A DNA stretch of 43,364 nt. Origin: a virus. Positions 33,110 to 40,281 of this stretch are shown here, piece by piece (within the stretch, counting starts at the first letter, position 1; each line of letters begins with the position of its first letter). Where the stretch lies: positions 1-43,364 of IMG/VR virus record IMGVR_UViG_3300043449_002777; one strand, 5' to 3'. Position numbers and translations under genes: made by a program. Under the pieces are notes generated by a model. It ran no database searches. It saw only the letters and a program-made list of their open reading frames with translations, and was not told the DNA's origin.

Positions 33110-33565
33110 ATGAAAAAATTCACACAAATAATTGTTTTGCTGATAATTTCCATTTTGTTGGTTTCTGGTTGCGGAAAAAGCCCAACATTAGTAACTAATA
33201 ATGAAGTTGTGCTTACAGAAGTTCTTTTTGTCCATAATGCAGAAAGAGGCAAAAACGGTGCCGATCAGCTTCAAATTAGCCCAGAACTTATGTCTTCAGC
33301 ACAACAATGGGCAGAAACTATGGCAAAACGGGGCAGAATGGTGCATGGCACCACATTTATGCAGCCTCAATTCATGTCATCTGGCGAAAATATTGCATAT
33401 GGACAAAGCACTATAGACGAGGTAATGACAGCATGGATGAACTCAACCGGTCATCGAAAGAATATTCTCAATAAGAATTTCACACATGCAGGGTTTGGTT
33501 ATGCTCGAACTTCGGATGGTAGACCTTATTGGTGTGCTCAATTCGGACAACAAAAAACCGAGTAA
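33110..33565 (+). CDS. CAP/SCP-domain lipoprotein
   Basis: A 151-residue extracytoplasmic protein. A basic signal peptide ends in lipobox LVSGC with Cys21. The CAP superfamily (PR-1/SCP) signature follows: HNAERGKNG, H79 (MVHGTT), E93 (SSGENIAYG), H115 (STGHRKNIL) and a final GFGYARTSDGRPYWCAQFG. Bacterial CAP proteins are often cell-wall linked with unclear biochemical function. It is the second lipoprotein in the window. No clear Shine-Dalgarno precedes the ATG. Confidence 0.88.
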   Translation: MKKFTQIIVLLIISILLVSGCGKSPTLVTNNEVVLTEVLFVHNAERGKNGADQLQISPELMSSAQQWAETMAKRGRMVHGTTFMQPQFMSSGENIAYGQSTIDEVMTAWMNSTGHRKNILNKNFTHAGFGYARTSDGRPYWCAQFGQQKTE

Positions 33566-33568
33566 GTT

Positions 33569-33685
33569 ATGGAGTTCATTATACACTTATTTTTTTGGCT
33601 ATCTGCACAAATCATGTATTTGATTTTTATGACTAAAAGTTATTTAATAAAACTCATAAATCGAACTAAATCCGATGATACATGA
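33569..33685 (+). CDS. Candidate small membrane protein
   Basis: A 38-codon frame starting 3 bases after the CAP gene stop. About residues 2-22 (EFIIHLFFWLSAQIMYLIF) would form one membrane helix, followed by a basic tail. It overlaps the 3' end of the convergent endonuclease gene by 20 bases. The ribosome site is weak, so it may be chance. Confidence 0.35.
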   Translation: MEFIIHLFFWLSAQIMYLIFMTKSYLIKLINRTKSDDT

Positions 33686-34310
33686 AGACGGGAAAACGAT
33701 GAGCGATCACTTTGAATAAAGATTCTGTCCCCTTAACTGAAAAAAGAATTTTCTGTCTATTTCCATCATGATTGACATTACAATTAATGTCTAGTTCATT
33801 AAAATATTGCATGATAATGTTTGTGCCATCAGTGCCAAACTTAGTTGTATTGATATAGGCGTTTTTCTTACCTCTTCCGGTTTTACCACCACTATCCAAA
33901 AACCACACAGCAATTCCTGTATCTGTCAGGATATCCAAAAGAGACATTTTAATCTTTCTTTTAGAGCCATCATAAAGCTCATTGTAAAGCTCTGTTATAA
34001 CTGGGCTACAACAGGAATTACACCGAAAAGTATTACCATATCTATGGACTTTGATTTCCCCAAAATAGTCTTTCATTTCTGCCATTTTATAGAAAAGCCA
34101 TTTTTCATTTTGGCTTCTCATAGACAGATAATAGTTAATCCCTTTGGGCGGTTTAACTAATGATGAGCCACCCAAGACAGTGCCAATAAGAACTTGAGAT
34201 TGAAAATTATGTATCATGTCCTTATGTAGACTTACATCTTTAGTTTTTTCATGCACCAAAATTAAGGCGAACCATGCACCATTGCATTTACAAGTATTTT
34301 TCTTAAGCAT
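33666..34310 (-). CDS. LAGLIDADG-type homing endonuclease, first acidic residue missing
   Basis: A 214-residue protein. The first LAGLIDADG-like helix is QVLIGTVLGGSSLV, then YYLSMRSQNEKWLFYK, and the second is TGIAVWFLDSGGKTG, followed by a typical DNA-contacting region. The first motif has GG where a catalytic Asp usually follows LG, while the second keeps FLD. It may be inactive as a nuclease, act as a maturase, or belong to a phage branch that always has this change. Free-standing between the CAP lipoprotein and the virion protein; no intron seen. Confidence 0.75.
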   Translation of the reverse strand: MLKKNTCKCNGAWFALILVHEKTKDVSLHKDMIHNFQSQVLIGTVLGGSSLVKPPKGINYYLSMRSQNEKWLFYKMAEMKDYFGEIKVHRYGNTFRCNSCCSPVITELYNELYDGSKRKIKMSLLDILTDTGIAVWFLDSGGKTGRGKKNAYINTTKFGTDGTNIIMQYFNELDINCNVNHDGNRQKILFSVKGTESLFKVIAHRFPVFMYHRI

Positions 34311-34353
34311 AACTATATTTGATTGGTTCCTCTTTCATTTTAAGGAGATCATT

Positions 34354-34695
34354 ATGGCTGCTACTTCTGTAACTGGCACGGGCCTTGGCTCTGCCGTTGG
34401 ACAACAAAAGGGTTCCGAGCACTTGAGCATTGGTGCCGAAAAGATCGTTGGCCCAAGAGTCGTTTATGCTGGAACTCACACTTTGGATAGCTCTGGCGAT
34501 TTGACCATTAAGCTTCCTGAGCTTGCTGGTGTTTCTGCTGATTATGTCGTTATCGCAACTGAGAATGGCGTTTCTGCTGCCGCAGCAGTTGCTGCTTCTT
34601 TAACTGTTGCAACTGATGCAACAACCATCGTTCTCAAGGGTCCAGCAAGCACCGCTTGCAGCGTACTCGTTGTTAAGGCTGGTTTGGCTGTCTGA
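34354..34695 (+). CDS. Small abundant virion protein (decoration- or fibre-type)
   Basis: A 113-residue protein rich in Ala, Gly, Ser, Thr and Val, with no Cys or Trp visible after the start and strong beta propensity (LTIKLPELAGVSADYVVIA, TTIVLKGPASTACSVLVVK). Start at the ATG behind AAGGAG; the frame is open further upstream to 34216. Its GC-rich codon use, strong ribosome site and strong terminator match the capsid gene and suggest high late expression. A capsid decoration or tail structural protein is likely but not assigned to a family. Confidence 0.8.
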   Translation: MAATSVTGTGLGSAVGQQKGSEHLSIGAEKIVGPRVVYAGTHTLDSSGDLTIKLPELAGVSADYVVIATENGVSAAAAVAASLTVATDATTIVLKGPASTACSVLVVKAGLAV

Positions 34696-34727
34696 TTAAA
34701 ATCTGTTTGTTAACAGTTTGTTACCGG

Positions 34728-34760
34728 AAACCCACTTCATATTTGTGAAGTGGGTTTTTT
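34728..34760 (+). terminator. Rho-independent terminator after the virion protein
   Basis: Twelve-base stem AAACCCACTTCA / TGAAGTGGGTTT with a 6-base loop and a run of six T. It also separates this gene from the convergent fibre genes, the last of which ends at 34759. Confidence 0.93.
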
Positions 34761-35511
34761 AATCACTAGATTGAGAGTTACGAAGTAAAGATGATGAAAA
34801 ACTTTGATTTCTAAGCTTTGGACTCCAAGTTCTTCTGTGAATGCCTTTTGTTAAACCCCAATGGTCTCTACCGCCCTGTTGCCACGATGATGAGTATAAA
34901 TCTTGTTCATCAATTTCTGAAATTGTGCCACCGGCATAAATCGATGATCCATTCAAATAAACTCCGCCACTTATGCTTGGGTTTAATGCGAGGGTCATAA
35001 TGGAAGTGCTATCTAATAAAACTCCTCCGCTAGTTGTTACATTAAATCCCTGTTTGCTGGTTGCAGTTAAAGTTGAATCTGTAGTTGCAGATGCAGTCAA
35101 TCCAATGCCAACAATAATGACATTACCTGTGACCGAATCTGTAATTTGAAAATTACCGCTTTTGATGAAATAGTTTGAACTGCCGCCAGATGCTGTGGTG
35201 CTAGAAAGGACCATCGAATAATCTCCAGCAGATAAAGAGTAATTTGAAAAATCAAACGTCATATCTGTAAAAGTTTGAGCAAAATTGGCTCCATCTATAA
35301 AAACAGAAGCCACTGAAGATCCGCCACCGTTAAATGCGTTATAAATTGTGGCTGTAATTCCGTCTGTTGATGCAGATCCTTTTTTCATGGAAAACAAGCC
35401 AGATGCTACATTGTAAACTTTGGTTACAGAAAAGTTGAATATTCTAGAGTTCCCACTATAGATTGGATCATTGGCACCAGTTTGATCTGTTTTAAGTACA
35501 ATGTTAGACAT
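34759..35511 (-). CDS. Putative tail-fibre/virion protein
   Basis: A 250-residue Ser/Gly/Thr-rich beta protein. The first 130 residues look like a jelly-roll or carbohydrate-binding module (RIFNFSVTKVYNVASGLFSM, AQTFTDMTFDFSNYSLSAG). The segment TTSGGVLLDST...ISGGVYLNGSS echoes the SGGxxxNGS repeats of the giant protein at 40278. The C-terminus is basic and Ser-rich. Last gene of a three-gene - strand operon starting at 36906. Confidence 0.78.
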   Translation of the reverse strand: MSNIVLKTDQTGANDPIYSGNSRIFNFSVTKVYNVASGLFSMKKGSASTDGITATIYNAFNGGGSSVASVFIDGANFAQTFTDMTFDFSNYSLSAGDYSMVLSSTTASGGSSNYFIKSGNFQITDSVTGNVIIVGIGLTASATTDSTLTATSKQGFNVTTSGGVLLDSTSIMTLALNPSISGGVYLNGSSIYAGGTISEIDEQDLYSSSWQQGGRDHWGLTKGIHRRTWSPKLRNQSFSSSLLRNSQSSD

Positions 35512-35519
35512 AGATTATT

Positions 35520-35960
35520 TTAACCATCAATTTGTAAAGTTAAATCGCCTACTGCAAAACTAACAGAGTCGCTACTATTGATTGTTTTACTTGACCCTAA
35601 AGCGGCGTACCATAATAAATTCCCACCACTTGATGCATCACAAATTGCCACTGCTGTAATTGTAGCAGTCCATGTTACGCTACTCCAAGCTATCGTGGAG
35701 TTGTTACTAGTTGTTCCATTTGTTCCACTGCTAGGAGTGGACGTATTGCCTTGCGTAGATAAAAAATTCGTTGCATTACATGTTAATGATTGACGTGAAT
35801 AGTTGCCACCTGAAACTTCTGATATAGTGCTACCAGTTGATGCATCAGTCGGAGTTGATGTGCATAACGCAAAATAAACTGTGGTTGGAGCCGTAAAGCT
35901 TTGTCCACGTAATAGAAAGTCTATTAACTTATTTTCCAAATAATTAGACATGCTGGCCAT
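35520..35960 (-). CDS. Phage tail-fibre-like structural protein
   Basis: A 146-residue protein behind AAGGAG. The pattern SNYLENKLIDFLLRG, PTTVYFALCTSTPTDAS, EVSGGNYSRQSL, then ITAVAICDASSGGNLLWYAAL and TLQIDG recalls a widespread family of small phage virion proteins with a conserved YLEN-start and GGNLLWYG-like motif. It lies 10 bases after the 36906 gene and 8 bases before the next one. Confidence 0.82.
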   Translation of the reverse strand: MASMSNYLENKLIDFLLRGQSFTAPTTVYFALCTSTPTDASTGSTISEVSGGNYSRQSLTCNATNFLSTQGNTSTPSSGTNGTTSNNSTIAWSSVTWTATITAVAICDASSGGNLLWYAALGSSKTINSSDSVSFAVGDLTLQIDG

Positions 35961-35970
35961 ATAACGCTCC

Positions 35971-36906
35971 TTATGGTGTAACTAGATCACCAGATTGCAA
36001 CGTATATGGAATTTCTGTCACTTGATCGGGATTTTTATTTGTTCCAGTATATTGATACTGAATTTTTCTACCTAAATCTCCAGCTTTAGCTCCTGCCGGA
36101 TATTCAATAACTTCTGTTATTCTATCACTTCCATCAACGGTCAATTTTTGGAATGAGAATAAGCCAGAAGCTCTGCCGCCTACTAACTGCCAATCTTCCT
36201 TAACAGTGTTAGAGTCAAGCTCAAGGCTTTTGCCCTTGGCATCTACAGCATTGTCTACAATATCATCATCTACTGCTGATGATCCGCCTGCATTGCTTGG
36301 ATCGAGAAGAATCAAAACATTGGTTTCATCAATTGGATCTGACATACTTCCGCCCCATATTTTGCATTTGGCAAAATAAGTAGGAAGTTGAGCCACACCT
36401 GCTCTTGCATTGAAGCCCAATACGGTCTCAGCACCCGAATTTAGAACAATAAACTTCATCCTAGAAGTCTCTAGTTTTTGAGTAATTATAATTCTGTTAG
36501 TGAATCCACTATTGCCCTTGCTGAGGCTTGCAGTAAAAAATGTAGAAAAGGTAGGATCGGCATTCATAATAGCTACAATTTCAGCAGGTTTTATCGCAGA
36601 AGCTGTTGGGGCAGGACTTAAAGAAGCATTGGTATTATCTGTTAAATCTACTGTGATATTGGTATAATTCTGAAATGTGCCATTTGTTGATAATCTTAAA
36701 GTAAGAATAGCTTTAGAATCACCATCGGCATCGTTTCCTGAAAGGTCATATGTTTCGGGAGATCCAGATGGTTCCTTCCACGCACTTACTAAAGTTTCAG
36801 ATCTACCAGCGTTGGGTGGACACACGAAGGCTATTGAATATTGCCTGTCGCCCAGAACCCAATTCCCTCTAAATTCTATTGGGAAAGGATTTTGAAAATA
36901 AGCCAT
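35971..36906 (-). CDS. Putative virion structural protein
   Basis: A 311-residue beta-rich protein rich in Thr, Asn, Ser and Asp. It starts behind AGAGG. The N-terminus (FQNPFPIEFRGNWVLGDRQYSIAF) and middle (LTLRLSTNGTFQNYTNITVDL) suggest a tail, baseplate or fibre component; no family recognised. First gene of the three-gene virion operon. Confidence 0.75.
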   Translation of the reverse strand: MAYFQNPFPIEFRGNWVLGDRQYSIAFVCPPNAGRSETLVSAWKEPSGSPETYDLSGNDADGDSKAILTLRLSTNGTFQNYTNITVDLTDNTNASLSPAPTASAIKPAEIVAIMNADPTFSTFFTASLSKGNSGFTNRIIITQKLETSRMKFIVLNSGAETVLGFNARAGVAQLPTYFAKCKIWGGSMSDPIDETNVLILLDPSNAGGSSAVDDDIVDNAVDAKGKSLELDSNTVKEDWQLVGGRASGLFSFQKLTVDGSDRITEVIEYPAGAKAGDLGRKIQYQYTGTNKNPDQVTEIPYTLQSGDLVTP

Positions 36907-37016
36907 GTTTGCCTCTTTTGATTAAACTAAGGGTATATAGCCCAATGTTGAGGCATTTTAGAATAATCAAAAACTGATAAAAGATTAATTTGCCTTCAAC
37001 TTGTGAGCCAATTTTA

Positions 37017-37045
37017 TTGCAAAACTTTGCAAGACTTACTAATAT
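37017..37045 (+). promoter_or_regulatory. Sigma-70-type promoter upstream of the GroES-like gene
   Basis: TTGCAA at 37017-37022, 17-base spacer, TAATAT at 37040-37045, 48 bases before the ATG at 37093. The rest of the 36907-37092 gap has no gene. Confidence 0.5.
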
Positions 37046-37092
37046 AGCGAGAGACAAAAGTCTTTGTTTTTTGAACAGAAAAGGAATGAAAA

Positions 37093-37446
37093 ATGTCAAA
37101 TGTTATTCTTGGCCCTATGGGCAATGAACTGAGAGCCGCTCTGCCGAAGGCAAAATCCGTCCACCCATTTGGATCAAAGATCCTTGTGGAAATCTTAAGA
37201 GCCGACGAAATTATGGGATCTTCGCTGCACATCAGTGAAAACACACAAATGGATGGTGCCCCACAGGCTTACATTACTGAAATGGGGCCAAATGTGCCAA
37301 GCGAATGTGGCTTGAAAGTTGGTCAAAGAGTTTATTGGACGGGCAAGGGCACCCAGATTGAAAATCCCGGTTGCACATCGGGTCGTGTGAATGCATTGCT
37401 AGAAGTAAGTAATATTTTGGCAGTCATTGAGGAATGCCAAAACTAA
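37093..37446 (+). CDS. GroES-like co-chaperonin (gp31-type)
   Basis: A 117-residue protein with the order expected for a GroES fold. HPFGSKILVEILRADEIMGSS is the first strand and start of the mobile loop. Then come QAYITEMGPNVPSECGLKVGQRVYWTG and a last strand NALLEVSNILAVIE. T4-type phages use gp31 in place of host GroES to fold their large capsid protein. The mobile loop is short (DEIMGSSLHISENTQ). AAGGA ribosome site; the glycosyltransferase gene begins 3 bases after its stop. Confidence 0.72.
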   Translation: MSNVILGPMGNELRAALPKAKSVHPFGSKILVEILRADEIMGSSLHISENTQMDGAPQAYITEMGPNVPSECGLKVGQRVYWTGKGTQIENPGCTSGRVNALLEVSNILAVIEECQN

Positions 37447-37449
37447 AAC

Positions 37450-38397
37450 ATGAATATTTTAGTTCTGCCAACTATACGAAAAAACAGCATCCAATCTTTC
37501 TTAAAAGCTTGGATGCCATATCGAGATTGGGATGCTGTTGTTCTAGTAGAGGATAATCCTGAAAAGTCTTTTGATGTAGAAGTCGATTATCACTATTCGT
37601 GGAAAGAAATCGATGAAGAACTTAAAGACAAAAGTTGGATTATATCTCGAAGAGATAGTGCAATTCGCTCATTCGGCTTTTATAAAGCATGGCAATTAGG
37701 TGCAGAAAACATTTTTACTCTTGATGATGATTGTCTGCCGCCTGAAGAAGGCATATCTTTCTGCGAAGAGCATTTAAAGAACTTGAATAACACCAGTCAA
37801 TGGTGCGAGTCTGTCCTAGGTTTCCGTACAAGAGGGATTCCATACAAAAATTTTGGATGTTTGAATAATGTGAAGTTTAGTATGGGTTTATGGCAGGGTG
37901 TGCCTGATTTTGATGCAATCCACATGCTAGCTGATTGCAAGCAAAATATTGTTTTGTCAGAGACAAGAGTTATGCCTCATGGGCAATATTTTCCATTCTG
38001 TGGGATGAACTTCGCTTTCAGCCGGGATGTAACGCCTTTAACCTATTTTCCTTTGATGGGGGTGAATTCCCCTTATGGACGTTTTGATGACATTTGGTTT
38101 GGCGTGATATGTAAAAAGATTTGCGATCATTTGAATTATTCGATCACCTGTGGCAAGCCTTACATTTATCACAGCAAAGCTAGTGATGCCTTCAGTAATT
38201 TAATCAAAGAAGCACCGGGAATAAAGTTCAATGAAAAGTTTTGGGAAGTTGTTGACAGAACACAATTTAAAGAAAGCTCCCCAGTCCTATGCATGAAAGA
38301 AGTAGGACAATTTTTAAAGTGGCATGAAGACAATTATTTAAAGCAACTTGGGCTTGCTATTGAACATTGGTCTGAACTTTTTATTGCCAATCCATAG
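37450..38397 (+). CDS. GT75 family protein (reversibly glycosylated polypeptide / UDP-arabinopyranose mutase homologue)
   Basis: A 315-residue protein. The order RRDSAIRSFGFYKAW (67-81), TLDDDCLPP (D92-D94), SMGLWQGVPDFDA, FPFCGMNFAF, PYGRFDDIWFGV and KPYIYHSKASDAFSNL matches plant and bacterial RGP/UDP-arabinopyranose mutase motifs throughout. These enzymes interconvert pyranose and furanose UDP-sugars or self-glycosylate. In a phage it may supply an unusual sugar to the two GT2 proteins, perhaps for glycan or DNA modification. Its last 17 bases overlap the convergent gene. Confidence 0.88.
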   Translation: MNILVLPTIRKNSIQSFLKAWMPYRDWDAVVLVEDNPEKSFDVEVDYHYSWKEIDEELKDKSWIISRRDSAIRSFGFYKAWQLGAENIFTLDDDCLPPEEGISFCEEHLKNLNNTSQWCESVLGFRTRGIPYKNFGCLNNVKFSMGLWQGVPDFDAIHMLADCKQNIVLSETRVMPHGQYFPFCGMNFAFSRDVTPLTYFPLMGVNSPYGRFDDIWFGVICKKICDHLNYSITCGKPYIYHSKASDAFSNLIKEAPGIKFNEKFWEVVDRTQFKESSPVLCMKEVGQFLKWHEDNYLKQLGLAIEHWSELFIANP

Positions 38398-38767
38398 AAT
38401 AAAACCAACTATTGTCCTGAGCGTGTATTTCGGCATTTACCACTTCCGAAGTGATGATAACTTGTTGTGTTTCATCAACAACGAATTCAAAACGCATTCC
38501 AAAACCAATCCAGTTCTCTCTTGGTATCAAGCTATTTTTGGCTGCTGAACCTACAAGAGACACCAATGTTGGATTTGGGAAACGTAAGAATTGACTTGCC
38601 ATATTTCCACCGAGAATCAAAGCCTTTTTCTTTTCGACTAATTCTAGATCGTAATTTGAATTCTTTGTTTTCAAGATAATGTGAGTATGACTCGGAAACT
38701 GTTGGAAGTCAAAACCCTTTTCGTTGTATTCAGAGATTTCCCTAGACGCCTTCAAAAAATCAATCAT
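38381..38767 (-). CDS. Hypothetical protein
   Basis: A 128-residue protein begun at 38767 (MIDFLKASREISEYNEKG) behind GAGGTG; the open frame extends to 38836. The N-terminal F-L-x-x-S pattern is a distant match to the capsid-targeting-like motif. The rest is beta-rich (THIILKTKNSNYDLELVEKKKALIL, GFGMRFEFVVDETQQVIIT). A CGTAAATA motif lies 47 bases upstream. Confidence 0.68.
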   Translation of the reverse strand: MIDFLKASREISEYNEKGFDFQQFPSHTHIILKTKNSNYDLELVEKKKALILGGNMASQFLRFPNPTLVSLVGSAAKNSLIPRENWIGFGMRFEFVVDETQQVIITSEVVNAEIHAQDNSWFYSMDWQ

Positions 38768-38814
38768 AATCACCTCGCAAAGACCCTTGAAACAAGGGCC
38801 TTCATATAATAAAA

Positions 38815-38822
38815 TATTTACG
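38815..38822 (-). promoter_or_regulatory. TAAATA late-promoter-like motif
   Basis: On the - strand CGTAAATA, 47 bases before the ATG at 38767, a normal leader distance. The leader holds an imperfect AAGGCCCTTG/CAAGGGTCTT stem before the GAGGTG site. Confidence 0.42.
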
Positions 38823-38866
38823 AAAATATCTCGCAAGTTTTTGGGTCGAAAATACGAGAATCATGC

Positions 38867-39949
38867 ATGGAACTTAGTGAAAAGTCAAAATTCGATCTTA
38901 CTGAGCGTCAAAAGTGGGCTCTTTACCAGATTGTCAATGGAATCAGGGACAAGAATCTAGCCGAACAATCTTTAGGCGGATATGCAGGTACGGGCAAAAC
39001 AACTTTAATTAAATATTTGACAAAGTTTTTCCCCGGTTATGCTGTTGCGGCTTATACAGGCAAAGCAGCTAATGTTCTTCGTAAAAAAAGCATCCAAGCC
39101 ACAACAATTCATTCTCGCATTTATAAACCATTCTTTGATAATGGCGTGGTTTATTTTGATTTGAATCCCGATGTGGGCTGCGATGGTTTTATCATTGATG
39201 AAGCCTCAATGGTGTCTCAAGATATTTACGATGATCTAAAAAGCTTTGGCTTACCAATGATTTTTGTGGGAGATCACGGTCAGTTAGAGCCAGTAGATTC
39301 CAAATTGAATCTTATGGAAAAGCCTGATTATACATTGGAAGAGATTCATAGAAATGCGGGAGACATAGCTAAATTTGCTGAACACCTACGCATGGGGCTT
39401 GCATCTCGTGGCTTTCGTGGCGTGGATAATACAGTGGAATTTTTACCCGGTCGAGCCTTGAAAGATGATGTTCTATGTGAGGTGAGTCAAGTAATTTGTG
39501 CCTTTAACAAAACTCGTGTGGCCACAAATATACAGATTCGCAAAGCTCTTGGATATGAGGGCGTGCTAAATATTGGCGAAAGAGTTATGTGTTTGAAAAA
39601 CAACCGGAAAGCTGGTCTTTTTAACGGTATGCAAGGCATCGTGCGTAACTTATATCGAATGAGAAATCGCAACTATATGGATTTTGAATTCGATGGAATT
39701 GTTCTTGAAGGTGTTTGTTACGACGATTCATGTTTTGGCCAAGAGTCGTACAAAATCAAACAAGGTGGACAAGATGGACCTAATCCCTTTGATTATGCTT
39801 ATTGTATTACAGCACATAAGTCACAAGGCGACGAATGGGAAGATGTTTTAGTGATTGAGCAAATGTGCAAAAATTGGTCGCATAAAAGATGGGCATATAC
39901 AGCGGCTTCTCGTGCCAAAAAAAGACTGCGTTGGAAAGCTGCAAGCTAG
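38867..39949 (+). CDS. SF1B DNA helicase (Dda/RecD-like)
   Basis: A 360-residue helicase. Motif I GYAGTGKTT (38-46), motif Ia AAYTGKAANVL, motif II FIIDEASM (D111-E112), motif III FVGDHGQLEPV and motif VI-like CITAHKSQGDEW plus YTAASRAKKRL are all present. It is shorter than T4 Dda (439). It probably works in phage replication or recombination, displacing proteins ahead of the fork. Its TAG interlocks with the stop of the convergent gene. Confidence 0.93.
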   Translation: MELSEKSKFDLTERQKWALYQIVNGIRDKNLAEQSLGGYAGTGKTTLIKYLTKFFPGYAVAAYTGKAANVLRKKSIQATTIHSRIYKPFFDNGVVYFDLNPDVGCDGFIIDEASMVSQDIYDDLKSFGLPMIFVGDHGQLEPVDSKLNLMEKPDYTLEEIHRNAGDIAKFAEHLRMGLASRGFRGVDNTVEFLPGRALKDDVLCEVSQVICAFNKTRVATNIQIRKALGYEGVLNIGERVMCLKNNRKAGLFNGMQGIVRNLYRMRNRNYMDFEFDGIVLEGVCYDDSCFGQESYKIKQGGQDGPNPFDYAYCITAHKSQGDEWEDVLVIEQMCKNWSHKRWAYTAASRAKKRLRWKAAS

Positions 39950-40281
39950 CAGTCCTTGAGTTTTTCTGCTTCCATCATCATTTTTTCAAAGTATGCTTGT
40001 GCTAGAGCATAAGCATCAGCATATTCTATGAGATCTGATTCGTTCCAAAGACCATTGTAAGTATCTTTGTAGACAACATTGAGTCTTCCATAAGTTCTCT
40101 TAAAATTGCTAACCAGTCGTTCTTTTAATACAATCTTCTCTAACTTGCCCTTACGGGCCGCATGAATATTGTACAGAATATCTCTGGCAAAGTACTTTGT
40201 ATAAACTTGTTGAATGTATCGGATGAGGCTACAACTTTTGACCTCAACTCCCCCAGACATAGTGATATTGTGAGTTATCAT
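39946..40281 (-). CDS. Hypothetical protein coupled to the giant fibre gene
   Basis: A 111-residue helical, basic protein (SLIRYIQQVYTKYFARDIL, YADAYALAQAYFEKM). The ATG overlaps the stop of the giant repeat gene, so it is co-translated and may be its chaperone or connector. The first residues MITHNITMSGGVEV echo the repeat motif of that protein (NITASGGTVV). No family recognised. Confidence 0.72.
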   Translation of the reverse strand: MITHNITMSGGVEVKSCSLIRYIQQVYTKYFARDILYNIHAARKGKLEKIVLKERLVSNFKRTYGRLNVVYKDTYNGLWNESDLIEYADAYALAQAYFEKMMMEAEKLKDC

